From assembly GCA_021404525.1 (NCBI GenBank), contig JAAWWE010000008.1, positions 124,001-188,000 on the forward strand: a stretch of DNA of 64,000 bases, given 5' to 3'. The stretch comes from Rhodobiaceae bacterium. GTDB lineage: Bacteria > Pseudomonadota > Alphaproteobacteria > Parvibaculales > Parvibaculaceae. Below the pieces are notes generated by a model that made no database searches, was not told the origin of the DNA, and saw only the letters and a program-made list of their open reading frames with translations. The translations under genes and the position numbers were made by a program. This document shows, one piece after another, positions 7,974 to 16,829 of this stretch (its first letter is position 1; each line of letters starts with the position of its first letter).

Positions 7974-9893
7974 GTGAAAACACTTCAAAACATACTCGCA
8001 CTCAGCGTCAGCACCTCCGTGCTGATGAGCACACCAACAATGGCGGCAGACACGCAGTTATTGTGGGGCGACACCCACCTTCACACGTCCTATTCGACCG
8101 ATGCCTTCATGGCCGGCAATAGAGATGCCGATCCTGACACGGCCTATCGACTGGCCAAAGGTGAGCCCGTCGTTCATCCATTCAACCGGACCCGTGTGCA
8201 GCTCAACCGCCCTCTCGATTTTCTGGTGATTGCTGACCACGCAGAAGGGCTGGGCGTCCTCGGCCAGATCTACCAAGAAGACCCTGACCTCTCCGGCTCC
8301 TGGTTCTGGCAACGCTGGACCTCAGCTTTCTTCCTTGAACGTTTCAGAGGGAGTATTGCCGACCCGGCAGAGGGCACAGCCAACTTCCGTGCCCGGATGT
8401 CCCAACCGCTGGTAGCACCCGGCGAAACGGTTGACCCTCTTTCGGTCGGACCGCGTGTTGGTTTGGTCAATGCGCTGACGCAACTCATCCCTCTGGAAAC
8501 CATTCAGGCAATGTCCGCCAGCATGTGGGAAAAGTCAGTAACCGCTGCTGAATCTCATTATGAACCGGGCGTCTTCACTCCCCTTATTGGTTGGGAGTGG
8601 ACACAAACAGCCAATGGTGTGAACCTCCACCGCGTTGTCATGTCGACATTGGACGGCAAACAGGCGGCAACAATCGATCCGGTCGGGTCTGACGAAAATC
8701 CCTATCCGGAAGACCTTTGGGCAGGACTCGATGCCTTAACGGAGGCGACTGGTGCTCGCTTCCTCTCCATCCCGCATAACTCCAATCTGTCCAAAGGCTA
8801 CATGTTCGCGGATCGGACCGTCCGGGGCGAAGACATTACCGCGGACTATGCTCGTACCCGCATGGAGTGGGAACCGGTTGCGGAAGTCACACAGTTTAAA
8901 GGCGATAGCGAAACCCACCCTGCACTCTCGCCAGACGATGAATTTGCTGATTTCGAACAGTTCGAGTTCTATCTCCAGGCGACGCCGCAGGGCACAAGCT
9001 ATACCCCAGCCATCGGCGACTACGCACGGACTGCTTTGATGCGGGGCCTGGAAATTGAGGAACGCATTGGGGTCAATCCATTCCAGTTTGGCATGATCGG
9101 TTCTACCGATAGCCACACCAGCGTGGCCTCAGCCGAAGAGCCTAACTTTTGGGGCAAAGTTGGTCTCGACTCTGTCCCAGAGAACAAGCGCCAGGATGAT
9201 GGCATATCAGGCACCGTGGATTTCAATGGGTGGAACATGTCCGCCTCGGGTCTCGCTGCTGTTTGGGCAGAGGAAAACACCCGCGAGTCGATCTTTGAAG
9301 CGTTCACCCGGAAAGAGGTCTACGCTACCACCGGCTCACGCATCGCACTGCGCGTCTTTGGCGGATGGGGTTTCGCCGACGGCGCTGAAGATGCTGATGA
9401 CATTGCAGATATTGGATATTCCAGCGGCGTCCCAATGGGTGGCGATCTCTCAAGGACAGGGACAACGGGGGATCCTGTCCAACTGCTCATTCGGGCTGTC
9501 AAAGATCCGGACGGCGCGAACCTGGACCGCGTTCAGGTAGTAAAGGGATGGCTCGATGCCAGCGGCAAAGCACAGGAGAAAGTGTTTGATGTTGTCTGGT
9601 CAGACGGACGAACGCCGGATGCAAACGGCAACATCCCGGCAGTCGGCAATACCGTCGACACATCAACTGGCGCCTACACAAATGATATCGGCGCCCCTGA
9701 ACTTTCCTCTCTTTGGACGGACCCCACCTTCGACCCGACCCAGAAGGCGTTCTATTACGTCCGGGTACTGCAGATCCCCACAATCCGCCACTCACAGCTT
9801 GACGCTACGGCACTGGGCATTGCCACACCATTTGAGGGACCCGCAACCATTCAGGAACGAGCATACTCTTCCCCCATTTGGTACAAGCCCTAA
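7974..9893 (+). CDS. Secreted DUF3604 family protein
   Basis: A long secreted protein of the DUF3604 family. The mature part opens with LLWGDTHLHTSYSTDAF, a His-containing metal-site-like motif reminiscent of PHP-type phosphoesterases. Further His/Asp-rich stretches follow (ADHAEGLGV, PHNSNLSKG, GSTDSHTSV). I place the start at GTG 7974, which gives a textbook signal peptide (MKTLQNILAL... ending MAADT) with GGGGAG six bases upstream. The frame runs back to 7836 but those residues do not look like a signal. The enzymatic activity of the family is not established; a metal-dependent hydrolase is inference from the motifs. Confidence 0.85.
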   Translation: MKTLQNILALSVSTSVLMSTPTMAADTQLLWGDTHLHTSYSTDAFMAGNRDADPDTAYRLAKGEPVVHPFNRTRVQLNRPLDFLVIADHAEGLGVLGQIYQEDPDLSGSWFWQRWTSAFFLERFRGSIADPAEGTANFRARMSQPLVAPGETVDPLSVGPRVGLVNALTQLIPLETIQAMSASMWEKSVTAAESHYEPGVFTPLIGWEWTQTANGVNLHRVVMSTLDGKQAATIDPVGSDENPYPEDLWAGLDALTEATGARFLSIPHNSNLSKGYMFADRTVRGEDITADYARTRMEWEPVAEVTQFKGDSETHPALSPDDEFADFEQFEFYLQATPQGTSYTPAIGDYARTALMRGLEIEERIGVNPFQFGMIGSTDSHTSVASAEEPNFWGKVGLDSVPENKRQDDGISGTVDFNGWNMSASGLAAVWAEENTRESIFEAFTRKEVYATTGSRIALRVFGGWGFADGAEDADDIADIGYSSGVPMGGDLSRTGTTGDPVQLLIRAVKDPDGANLDRVQVVKGWLDASGKAQEKVFDVVWSDGRTPDANGNIPAVGNTVDTSTGAYTNDIGAPELSSLWTDPTFDPTQKAFYYVRVLQIPTIRHSQLDATALGIATPFEGPATIQERAYSSPIWYKP

Positions 9894-10067
9894 GTGATAA
9901 AGGATTGTTCTTGTGGTTGGCGGCAGACCGACCTAATTTACTCTAAGTGAGGAAGGCTGAGTCGGCTGGCTATCCCGCTATTGTGTTCGCCGTCAAAAAC
10001 CCTAAGATGAAACGGCGATATTACAGAGATGGCTAGCTTTGAGCTAGTTCAAGCCGATGGTGATGAG

Positions 10068-10856
10068 ATGCCGCGTTTCAAATTTAATCTGTCTGTGGTT
10101 ACTGCTCTCACGCTGATGGTGGCACCCGCCACATCATATGCAGATACGGTGTATCAGGCAGTCCCAGACCAAGCGCAAATCGAGCAGCAAACCATTGAAG
10201 CTGCAGAAAGCGCTCTTGGTGAAACGGAGTCGTTAGCCACAGCAATCTCTTTCGCATTTGACTACCTCACGACCTTTGTTAGCGAAGCCCATCCACCAGA
10301 TTTTTTGATCCACGCAGAAATGAAAGCAACGACGGAGCGCCTTGATGGTGTCCGCTCCATCCTTTTGATCAATACCGATGGGTCATTGATGCATGACGCA
10401 TTTAGCTATCCGGCCCCCAACATCAATCTGGGTGAGCGAGACTACGTTCAAAATGCGCTCAATCAGTCAGGCCTTGTATTTGGGAAAGCAGTAATCGGAC
10501 AGACAAGCGGTGTTCCGTTTGTTCCGGTCTCTTCTCAGAAGCCGGCTATGTCGGCTGTTCTCACAGCAATTGTTGATCCGAGAAAGATGAGAGAACCGCT
10601 AAATTGGTGTGGGGGGTCATGTGGTGGCGCGTTGCTGACAAACAGAGGGGAAGTTATTACCTCCTCCCCGCCAAACGCGCCTATCGCACCGGAAGTCATA
10701 GAGACAATTTTAGCGGCAGAGCAGAACACCGGAACGTTCGAGTATGAACGCCCCAATTTTAAAGCATTAGTTGCGTTCAGGAAGAGCGAGCGGTTCCCCG
10801 TTATTGTCTACACTTCCCACGCCGTCACACCCGACGGCGTGCTCGCCACCCAATAA
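10068..10856 (+). CDS. Stand-alone periplasmic Cache-type sensor domain protein
   Basis: A 262-residue protein with a signal peptide (VVTALTLMVAPATSYADT) and then a domain resembling the PDC/dCache sensors that normally sit outside the membrane in diguanylate cyclases and chemoreceptors. The hallmarks are SILLINTDGSLMHD, then NLGERDYVQNAL and later FGKAVIG...VPVSS. No transmembrane helix follows and no HAMP, GGDEF or kinase domain is attached, so it should be a soluble periplasmic ligand-binding protein. The ATG at 10068 is preferred over 10029 because it begins the signal peptide. Its last 90 bases overlap a convergent minus-strand frame. The ligand and partner are unknown. Confidence 0.65.
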   Translation: MPRFKFNLSVVTALTLMVAPATSYADTVYQAVPDQAQIEQQTIEAAESALGETESLATAISFAFDYLTTFVSEAHPPDFLIHAEMKATTERLDGVRSILLINTDGSLMHDAFSYPAPNINLGERDYVQNALNQSGLVFGKAVIGQTSGVPFVPVSSQKPAMSAVLTAIVDPRKMREPLNWCGGSCGGALLTNRGEVITSSPPNAPIAPEVIETILAAEQNTGTFEYERPNFKALVAFRKSERFPVIVYTSHAVTPDGVLATQ

Positions 10857-11156
10857 ATAATCCATTGCTGCACGTCGCTGACTGGCAGACAGATTTGCTC
10901 CGTCTGCACCAGCCGCCGACCGTGCCTCCAACCAGGCTTGGCCTGGCGTCCTCTCCTCACAAGACGACATAACTGTCAGTCGACCGAGTTGTTCATCACC
11001 CGGAGTTTCTGGCCACAGAAGATAGGTCGCCGCCACTGACATAGTCAGTAGAGCTACCCCAGCTGCCACAACCCGCGTACTGGGGTATCGATTTTTGTTC
11101 CCCAGAACCCGCTCCATGTGGGCCTTGCCACGCGCTTGCATGCCCGCGTCTAGCAT
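10767..11156 (-). CDS. Small single-pass membrane protein, unknown function
   Basis: A 129-residue frame preceded by a strong GGAGGG ribosome site a few bases before ATG 11156. The first 30 residues are basic and polar, followed by one hydrophobic segment (VVAAGVALLTMSVAATYLLW), then a soluble tail with two cysteines. The topology would suit a small inner-membrane protein with a periplasmic C-terminus. Its last 90 bases are antisense to the Cache-type gene, which lowers confidence in the far C-terminus. I do not recognise a family. Confidence 0.5.
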   Translation of the reverse strand: MLDAGMQARGKAHMERVLGNKNRYPSTRVVAAGVALLTMSVAATYLLWPETPGDEQLGRLTVMSSCEERTPGQAWLEARSAAGADGANLSASQRRAAMDYLLGGEHAVGCDGVGSVDNNGEPLALPERN

Positions 11157-11237
11157 CGTCCCTCCAGAACCAACCGTTTCATTCTACCATACTCCCCCAT
11201 TTGCGCATCCCGCGCAATGTTCAAGGAGTATACCAAA

Positions 11238-11903
11238 ATGAGCTTTGACATCCGCCCAGCCACCTTGGATGACGTAGCGGCGATTACTCGCCTCCACGTG
11301 GATAGCTGGAAAGACACATACACCTTTATGCCCAATGAGGTCCACGCAAATAGGTCTTATGCCTATCGGTATGAAGAATGGCTGGAGACATTGACCAATC
11401 CTGACCCAGATCAGTTAATCCTGACTGTTTGGAACGACAAGACCATGGTGGGTTTCTGCAGCTGCAAAAGAAATGACGACCCTGGTATCCCCGAAGCTCG
11501 AGGCGAGCTGCATGCAGCCTATTTCCGAAAAGAGTATCGGGGTCATGCAATTGGGGTTCCGCTTCTGGATCTTATGATTCGCTTCCTCCTAAAGCGGGAC
11601 CTCTGGCCGGCCTGCCTTTGGGCATTTGAGGAAAACAAGGTGCGGCATCTTTATAAGGCTGGCGGTTTCATCGAAACGCTGCACAGAAACCGCAACATAG
11701 CCGGTGTTGCCATCCCCGAAGTTGGCTATCTGACGCCCGACGACCCGGCAGAATTGTATGTGACGATCAACCGCCGGCTTCGCGAAGAAGGCGCTGGACA
11801 GCAAGTGACGCCACCTGCTCGTCCGTCTGCTCCTCCTCTTGTTGTTGCAGTTGATCAAACAGGTCCTGAAAGGTCAGAGCAAAGTCTTCAGGGTCGAGAT
11901 TGA
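11238..11903 (+). CDS. GNAT family N-acetyltransferase
   Basis: The protein starts MSFDIRPATLDDVAAITRLHVDSW, the usual beta1-alpha1 opening of GNAT enzymes, and has the acetyl-CoA-binding region around FRKEYRGHAIGVPLLDLMIRF (an R/Q-x-x-G-x-G/A-like loop) and the ENKVRHLYKAGGF strand-helix near the end. ATG 11238 has AAGGAG ten bases upstream; an earlier in-frame start at 11217 lies within that ribosome site. The last 40 or so residues go beyond the usual GNAT end, are rich in proline and glutamine, and overlap a convergent regulator gene by 137 bases. The acetyl acceptor is unknown. Confidence 0.85.
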   Translation: MSFDIRPATLDDVAAITRLHVDSWKDTYTFMPNEVHANRSYAYRYEEWLETLTNPDPDQLILTVWNDKTMVGFCSCKRNDDPGIPEARGELHAAYFRKEYRGHAIGVPLLDLMIRFLLKRDLWPACLWAFEENKVRHLYKAGGFIETLHRNRNIAGVAIPEVGYLTPDDPAELYVTINRRLREEGAGQQVTPPARPSAPPLVVAVDQTGPERSEQSLQGRD

Positions 11904-12222
11904 TCCGCGGGCTCTCCTGCGCAAGCAGGTATGCAACATTGTAAATCGCAACGCGGGTGGCCGCCGGATCTCCGGCGGTCACGCTCGCACCAGCACCTGC
12001 AAGCGTTCCCTCGCCGGTAAGCAACCACGCCGCGTTTACACCCCGCTTCACGAGATCCATTAGAACAGTGGCTTTGGGCACACCCTCACCATGCTCGTAA
12101 CGCTCCCAGGTCTTGCGCTCGAGCTTCCACAAGGCAGCCATCTTGGAAGCGTTGAGCCCCATGGCACTTCGCACCTCGCGAAGCCGCGCTCCTAGCGCAG
12201 CAATAGTTTCATCTTCGCTCAC
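11767..12222 (-). CDS. XRE-family helix-turn-helix regulator
   Basis: A 151-residue DNA-binding protein. Residues 10-65 form an XRE/Cro-type helix-turn-helix (GARLREVRSAMGLNASKMAALW, then ERYEHGEGVPKATVL). This is followed by the NAAWLLTGEG phrase common in phage-repressor-like cytoplasmic regulators, a linker and a glutamine/glutamate-rich coiled C-terminus. Its 3' end overlaps the GNAT gene by 137 bases in antisense orientation, so transcription of one could interfere with the other. Its own target is probably the AT-rich region just upstream, but no operator is obvious. Confidence 0.8.
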   Translation of the reverse strand: MSEDETIAALGARLREVRSAMGLNASKMAALWKLERKTWERYEHGEGVPKATVLMDLVKRGVNAAWLLTGEGTLAGAGASVTAGDPAATRVAIYNVAYLLAQESPRINLDPEDFALTFQDLFDQLQQQEEEQTDEQVASLAVQRLLREAGG

Positions 12223-12621
12223 CGACCAACCTCACACCAACGGGACAAAATCCTGTCACATCTTAGCGCAAACAGACGACACGCCAATAAAACCAATTAC
12301 CGTTCAAATGATGCACAATAATCCGGCATCACCGAAAGTAAAACGCGGTGTCAATATACGCAAAAACCACCTGCAAGCGCCCGATGACTGGAATATATAC
12401 TTAAGAAAATTCGTCAAAGTACCAGTACCCAAAAGGAAAAGACTAATACTAAGGAAGTACAAATAGATAAAAATCCAATTTTATCAAATATTCGTACGCA
12501 TCTATTTGCTTTTATTCACCCAACGTTAACTAGTGCCTTGGATTATAGCAAAACGCCTTGAAATAGATCGATTGGTGAGGACGTCAAGGCATAAGGGTCA
12601 AAAAAATGGGGTTCGGGGAAA
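12223..12621. other. Intergenic region without a recognised gene
   Basis: About 400 AT-rich bases between the divergent XRE regulator and chemoreceptor genes. Short frames here lack ribosome sites and family features. It must hold both promoters; I cannot single out convincing -35/-10 pairs. Confidence 0.5.
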
Positions 12622-13761
12622 ATGAACATTCAAGCAATCAGACCGCCGTCGCTCGGCAGGTCGAAAGCAAATACAGAGACTTTCAAGTCGATTGTCGATT
12701 CGCTTCCGGTCGCTGTCATGACATGCGACATGCATGACGATTTCCGTATTGACTATTTCAATGCCAATACTCGCGAAGAACTAGGCAAAGTTGAGCACCT
12801 CCTCCCCTGCCCTCTATCCGAGTTGATGGGTCAGTCGATCGACATCTTCCACAAAAACCCAGCCCATCAACGTGCGCTGCTGGCAGATCCAAACAACCTG
12901 CCGTGGGAATCGAACATCAAACTAGGCGATGAAACACTTTCGCTTAGAGTGTCACGCCTTGATGACGCAAACGGCAACTATCTTTCGCCACTGCTGACAT
13001 GGAACGTGATCAGCGACCAGATCCAAATGGCGAACAGCGTAGCTGAGGCAACAAATCTCGTTGCGTCAGCGTCTACAGAGTTGGATGCAAGCGCCGCGAC
13101 AATGTCGAGTGCGACAGAAGAAACTACAGCACAATCATCCTCTGTCGCCGCAGCAACAGAACAGTTGGAGGCCACGGTCACCGAAATTTCCCGCCAGGTG
13201 CATCAGTCTTCAGACATCGCGCGCGATGCTGTATCAGAGGCGAAACGATCAAACGCGTCCATAAATGAACTGTCCGAAAGCGCCCAGAAGATCGGCCAAG
13301 TCGTGACACTCATTCAGGACATTGCAAGCCAGACTAATCTGCTGGCATTGAATGCAACCATCGAAGCTGCCCGTGCCGGAGAGGCCGGCAAAGGCTTCGC
13401 AGTTGTTGCATCTGAAGTAAAGGCATTGGCCAATCAAACCGCCAAAGCCACGGAAGATATCTCAACGCAAATCAGTGAAATTCAAAACAGCATGGGTGAA
13501 TCAGTAGATTCAATTCAGTCCGTAACGGCAACCATTGAAAAAATGGGCGAGATCACAGAGTCCGTCGCTGCAGCTGTCGAAGAACAAGGCGCCTCAACCA
13601 AGGAAGTCAATCAGAACATCCAGGGCGTCATGCAAGCAGCGCAAGAAACAAGCAGCGTCGCGGACCAGGTGCGACAAGCATCAAATGAACTCAGCGAACA
13701 GTCAGAAAAAATGACTGGCTATGTCGATACGTTCTTGAAACAGGTCGGAGCGAAGAAGTAG
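12622..13761 (+). CDS. Soluble PAS-domain methyl-accepting chemotaxis protein
   Basis: A 379-residue chemoreceptor without transmembrane helices. Residues about 20-130 form a PAS-like sensor ([16 protein letters not shown] at its start). Residues about 140-375 form the long antiparallel coiled coil of an MCP signalling domain with the conserved hairpin tip [20 protein letters not shown], where CheA and CheW bind. There is no HAMP domain and no C-terminal CheR/CheB pentapeptide, since the protein ends KQVGAKK. It should signal from the cytoplasm, sensing redox, energy state or a diffusible ligand. GGGGAAA precedes ATG 12622. No other che gene is nearby, and a strong terminator follows. Confidence 0.92.
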   Translation: MNIQAIRPPSLGRSKANTETFKSIVDSLPVAVMTCDMHDDFRIDYFNANTREELGKVEHLLPCPLSELMGQSIDIFHKNPAHQRALLADPNNLPWESNIKLGDETLSLRVSRLDDANGNYLSPLLTWNVISDQIQMANSVAEATNLVASASTELDASAATMSSATEETTAQSSSVAAATEQLEATVTEISRQVHQSSDIARDAVSEAKRSNASINELSESAQKIGQVVTLIQDIASQTNLLALNATIEAARAGEAGKGFAVVASEVKALANQTAKATEDISTQISEIQNSMGESVDSIQSVTATIEKMGEITESVAAAVEEQGASTKEVNQNIQGVMQAAQETSSVADQVRQASNELSEQSEKMTGYVDTFLKQVGAKK

Positions 13762-13789
13762 TCCCGGATTTCTGAGACCGACCACGTGT

Positions 13790-13827
13790 GACCGCAAGAT
13801 GCTCCCACATCTTGCGGTCTTTTTTTG
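13790..13827 (+). terminator. Rho-independent terminator after the chemoreceptor gene
   Basis: GACCGCAAGATG at 13790-13801 pairs perfectly with CATCTTGCGGTC at 13808-13819 and is followed by seven T residues. It is a textbook intrinsic terminator 29 bases after the stop. Confidence 0.95.
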
Positions 13828-13860
13828 TCTATTTGACCAATATGGGTGGCCCGTGAGCTC

Positions 13861-14958
13861 CTATTCAGCCGCATTAATCACCGTGACATTGGCACTGTTT
13901 CTCTCACCATTCTCCTGGTGCGTCTCCAGCCAGACATCATCTTTCGCTGCATAGGTCGGAGTGCGCGACATTGGAAACTCTCTCGACTGCGCGAATTTCT
14001 CTCTGTCCAGAGGCGTCGCCACAAAAATCTTGGAAAGCAGCGACAATGCACGCACCTTGTTGATCAATGTCTGCCGGGCATCGGGGTCTGTCTGCACATA
14101 GTGGCGTGCAATCTCGTCTATTGTTTGCGGCTGCCGTCCGCCTACTCTTTCTACAACATCTGTCGGAGCACCGCGCGCAAACGCATCCTGCTGATAATCG
14201 ACGACATAGTGAGCGAGCTGCGACTGAGCAAACTCAGGTCGTTTCTGCGCGGCAAGCGCCTTGAGGAACATCTTCATTGATGCGTTGTCATAACGAACTG
14301 TCCGCCCCAAAGCACGACCAAAGGCATCAGCAATTTCCTGGGGTGTCAGCAGCGCGGGTCCGGTCGGACGGTAGGTTTGACCGGCATGATCTTCTGGGCT
14401 GATAAGCGCTCCCACATTCACAGCGGCAATATCTTCATTGGACGGCGGAGCATTTCGCCCATCACCAAGCGGCATGGGCATCATACCAAGTTGCGCCATC
14501 GGCAGCATAACCAGCGCATAATTGTCAGCAAACCACCCGGTATTGTTGATTGTGATTGTCGCACCTGGGATCCAGTCTAAAATCTTGTCCATCATCCACA
14601 CTTCTCGCGTTGCGACGGAGGGGTGCGAAGAAGCAGAAAGCCATTGGCTCAAATGGACGATATGCTCCACCTTTGCTTCAGCTGCGGCGATTGCAAAAAG
14701 AGACATCTTATGAAGCGGGTGTGCCTCAACCGGCGCACACCAATACGCTCGCTGACATCCAGAGAACGCCTCTCGCAGACTGTCAATGTCATGCAAGTCA
14801 CCGACAACAACCTCTGCACCAGCCTTGTGCAAAAGCCTCGATCTCGCGTCTTTTCCGCGCACCAATGCCCGCACGGGATAGTCTTTTTCGAGCAGTTGGA
14901 GAGCGGTAGACATTCCTGTTTTTCCGGCAGCAGATGTGACAAGAATTTTGGGTGTCAT
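13861..14958 (-). CDS. NmrA-like NAD(P)-binding family protein
   Basis: The protein begins MTPKILVTSAAGKTGMSTALQLL, a Rossmann nucleotide-binding loop typical of NmrA/atypical short-chain dehydrogenases, and continues with ALVRGKDARSRLLHKAGAEVVVGDL, the family's phosphate-binding arginine and acidic strand. ATG 14958 is preferred to 14973 because AAGGG lies seven bases upstream of it. The C-terminus is about 60 residues longer than in compact NmrA proteins. It is the second gene after a methyltransferase (37 bases away) that carries a TetR-type operator, so it probably belongs to that TetR regulon. The substrate is unknown; a role in removing a toxic electrophile is only a guess from the TetR context. 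Confidence 0.85.
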   Translation of the reverse strand: MTPKILVTSAAGKTGMSTALQLLEKDYPVRALVRGKDARSRLLHKAGAEVVVGDLHDIDSLREAFSGCQRAYWCAPVEAHPLHKMSLFAIAAAEAKVEHIVHLSQWLSASSHPSVATREVWMMDKILDWIPGATITINNTGWFADNYALVMLPMAQLGMMPMPLGDGRNAPPSNEDIAAVNVGALISPEDHAGQTYRPTGPALLTPQEIADAFGRALGRTVRYDNASMKMFLKALAAQKRPEFAQSQLAHYVVDYQQDAFARGAPTDVVERVGGRQPQTIDEIARHYVQTDPDARQTLINKVRALSLLSKIFVATPLDREKFAQSREFPMSRTPTYAAKDDVWLETHQENGERNSANVTVINAAE

Positions 14959-14995
14959 GGTTTTTCCCTTCATCGTTTACAGCGCAGGTGATCCA

Positions 14996-15814
14996 TCACG
15001 GCTTCTCAAACACCAGGTGCAGAAGCGCTATCTTCTCTTCCTGCAAGTTTTGGAATGCATTCAATGCAAAGGTCGGAAAGTCAGGCCCCATGACCAGATG
15101 AAGGCCCAATGGAGGAGGCCCACCCATCTCGGATATGCGACTGAACGTTGCACCAAACCAATCAATCGCTAACGCGCTGAGGTCACTTCGCGTGTGCGAT
15201 CGAAATCCTGCTGCAGCTGCAAGTGTCTCCAATTCAGTTTCACGAAGAATATTGTCAGCAGCAGGATCCGCCGACCAGGGCAGCGGATAATGGAGGCTCC
15301 CATCCCCAATTCTGATTGGGTCCAGCACAACAAAGCGCCCACCTGGCTTCAGAAGCCGGAAGGCTTCTCTAAACATTTTCTCCGGTGCTTCAAGAAACAT
15401 GTGCACATGAACAGAAAGGACCGCATCGAAGCTCTCGGCTTCATGAGGAACCTGACATACATCCGCCACCTCCAGTTGAACCTTCTCGTCAAAGCCGACC
15501 CAGCCAGACAGCTGGTTACCTGCCAGGGTGGTATCGGCACTAAGATCAACCCCCACCACCCTGCTGCCTGTTTCCCTCGCCACAAATCGGGCTGGACCTC
15601 CCAATCCGGAGCCCAGATCAAGAGTCACATCCCCAGCGCCAACACCAAGCGACGCTACAATTGGCCGAATGGTTTCCAGGCCGCCTATATGGACCTCATC
15701 TACGCCCGCTAAGTCTTCCAACACCAAGGCGTCTAGTGATTTTCCCTCTGCGCGCAGTGCATCGGCGATTTGCGTTTGCAGGTTTTCTTGCTGTCGTATT
15801 GCCGCTTCATTCAT
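14996..15814 (-). CDS. SAM-dependent methyltransferase (UbiE/Methyltransf_11-like)
   Basis: The protein has motif I VTLDLGSGLGGPARFVA and the next acidic strand VVGVDLSAD, followed by VQLEVADVCQVPHEAESFDAVLSVHV and LLKPGGRFVVLDP, the standard class I methyltransferase order. The overall style matches glycine/sarcosine or UbiE-like enzymes, but the substrate is not identifiable. The start codon at 15814 lies just downstream of a perfect inverted repeat (15830-15845) that also occurs, with one mismatch, upstream of the neighbouring tetR operon. This strongly suggests TetR control. Confidence 0.87.
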   Translation of the reverse strand: MNEAAIRQQENLQTQIADALRAEGKSLDALVLEDLAGVDEVHIGGLETIRPIVASLGVGAGDVTLDLGSGLGGPARFVARETGSRVVGVDLSADTTLAGNQLSGWVGFDEKVQLEVADVCQVPHEAESFDAVLSVHVHMFLEAPEKMFREAFRLLKPGGRFVVLDPIRIGDGSLHYPLPWSADPAADNILRETELETLAAAAGFRSHTRSDLSALAIDWFGATFSRISEMGGPPPLGLHLVMGPDFPTFALNAFQNLQEEKIALLHLVFEKP

Positions 15815-15829
15815 TTGAAATTTCCTTTT

Positions 15830-15845
15830 AAGAACGAACGTTCTT
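15830..15845. promoter_or_regulatory. Putative TetR operator upstream of the methyltransferase operon
   Basis: AAGAACG-AA-CGTTCTT is a perfect 7-bp inverted repeat with a 2-bp centre, 15 bases before the methyltransferase start. A one-mismatch copy lies at 16740-16755 before the tetR operon. Two copies flanking a tetR gene are good evidence for its binding site. Confidence 0.75.
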
Positions 15846-15879
15846 TAATTGGGCATCCTAAATCTGCGCGCAAGTGCTA

Positions 15880-16461
15880 TTAGTCCAATTGAGCAAGTGC
15901 AGCTTGCACCGCCCCGGTGATTATTTTTTGAGGGGCTCGGGCACGGGCGAGAATCGACAGACCCTGAAAGCTTGCAGCAAGGCCCGCAGCGAGGTGATTG
16001 ACATCACGGTCAATGGGCAGGTCCCCAGCTGATTGGGCATTTTCAAGCGCGTTTCGGAAGGCGCCTGTAAGCTTCTTAAGATTTTCAAGTACGAGTTTTC
16101 TGATCTGTTCGTTGCCGTCGCCAAATTCAACAGATGTGTTGGCCATCATGCATCCATTCTTAAACGGTGCACTCTTCGAAGCTGTTTGAACAAACCCGAA
16201 AAACTCTCTTATGGCATCCAATCCCGCATCTGGGGCAGACAGCTTGGCATAGAGCACCTCCGAGACAAGTTTCTGATACCTGGCGAGGGTCGCCGTATAG
16301 AGACCCTCTTTGTCTTCGAAAGCCGCATAGAGACCAGCATGGGCAACACCCGTAGCGTCGACGAGATCCCTCACGGAAGTTTCGGAGTATCCTTTCTCCC
16401 AGAACAGAAGCATGGCTTTCTCTACCACCTCGTCAGGGTCAAACTCTCTTTTGCGCGCCAA
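15880..16461 (-). CDS. TetR/AcrR family transcriptional repressor
   Basis: A 193-residue regulator. The N-terminus MARKREFDPDEVVEKAMLLFWEKGYSETSVRDL with GVAHAGLYAAFEDKEGLY is a clear TetR helix-turn-helix, and the C-terminal part is the variable ligand domain (TetR_C/YxaF-like, with two or three helices near NGCMMANTSVEF). It follows a small coiled-coil gene by 36 bases. The inverted repeat AAGAACG-N2-CGTTCTT upstream of both this operon and the methyltransferase operon is its likely operator, implying autorepression and control of the methyltransferase and NmrA genes. The inducer is unknown. Confidence 0.92.
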   Translation of the reverse strand: MARKREFDPDEVVEKAMLLFWEKGYSETSVRDLVDATGVAHAGLYAAFEDKEGLYTATLARYQKLVSEVLYAKLSAPDAGLDAIREFFGFVQTASKSAPFKNGCMMANTSVEFGDGNEQIRKLVLENLKKLTGAFRNALENAQSAGDLPIDRDVNHLAAGLAASFQGLSILARARAPQKIITGAVQAALAQLD

Positions 16462-16497
16462 GATTTCTCACTTTCGATCGTCCAATTAGCAAGCTCA

Positions 16498-16680
16498 TCA
16501 CTCTCTGCTTTTGAGATGCGTCTCGAGTTGTGAGATGCGGTCTCCTAAAGCATCTATTTCTGCCTGCTGCCGTACGATATTCGCGGCCAGCACTTCTTCG
16601 GGCCGTTCATGCATAACCCTGTCCAATTGTTCGATCCACAGTTTTGCCCGGCCCAATCGGGAGATAACGTCACTCGTCAT
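16498..16680 (-). CDS. Small coiled-coil protein in the tetR operon
   Basis: A 60-residue protein starting MTSDVISRLGRAKLWIEQLD, with a heptad-like C-terminal half (IVRQQAEIDALGDRISQLETHL). AGGTGGG a few bases upstream is a good ribosome site. It lies 36 bases ahead of tetR and downstream of the second operator copy, so it is probably co-transcribed and autoregulated. It has no signal peptide or membrane segment. I do not recognise a named family; a regulator-binding partner is possible but unproven. Confidence 0.65.
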   Translation of the reverse strand: MTSDVISRLGRAKLWIEQLDRVMHERPEEVLAANIVRQQAEIDALGDRISQLETHLKSRE

Positions 16681-16739
16681 AGCTTACCCACCTTTCTAGA
16701 TCATTCAATCTGATAAGTGGGTTTTCCATCACCAATTTC

Positions 16740-16755
16740 AAGATCGTTCGTTCTT
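16740..16755. promoter_or_regulatory. Second TetR operator upstream of the tetR operon
   Basis: AAGATCG-TT-CGTTCTT is the same inverted repeat as at 15830-15845 with one mismatch in one arm. It lies 60 bases before the start of the small gene that leads the tetR operon, as expected for an autorepressed TetR. Confidence 0.7.
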
Positions 16756-16764
16756 TAATAATCC

Positions 16765-16801
16765 AAAACAAAGCCGCGACCTGAAAAACTCAGCTCGCGG
16801 C
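16765..16801 (-). terminator. Terminator after the YHS-domain gene
   Basis: Read on the minus strand, GCCGCGA (16801-16795) pairs with TCGCGGC (16779-16773) and extends through CTGA/TCAG, followed by TTTGTTTT (16772-16765). It separates the YHS gene from the tetR operon. Confidence 0.75.
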
Positions 16802-16829
16802 CTATATCGCCGATTGGAAAGGCGATGAC

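Noticed and set aside
11839..12466. Plus-strand frames across the XRE regulator and upstream region
   Set aside because: They are shadows of the XRE gene or unsupported AT-rich frames without ribosome sites.
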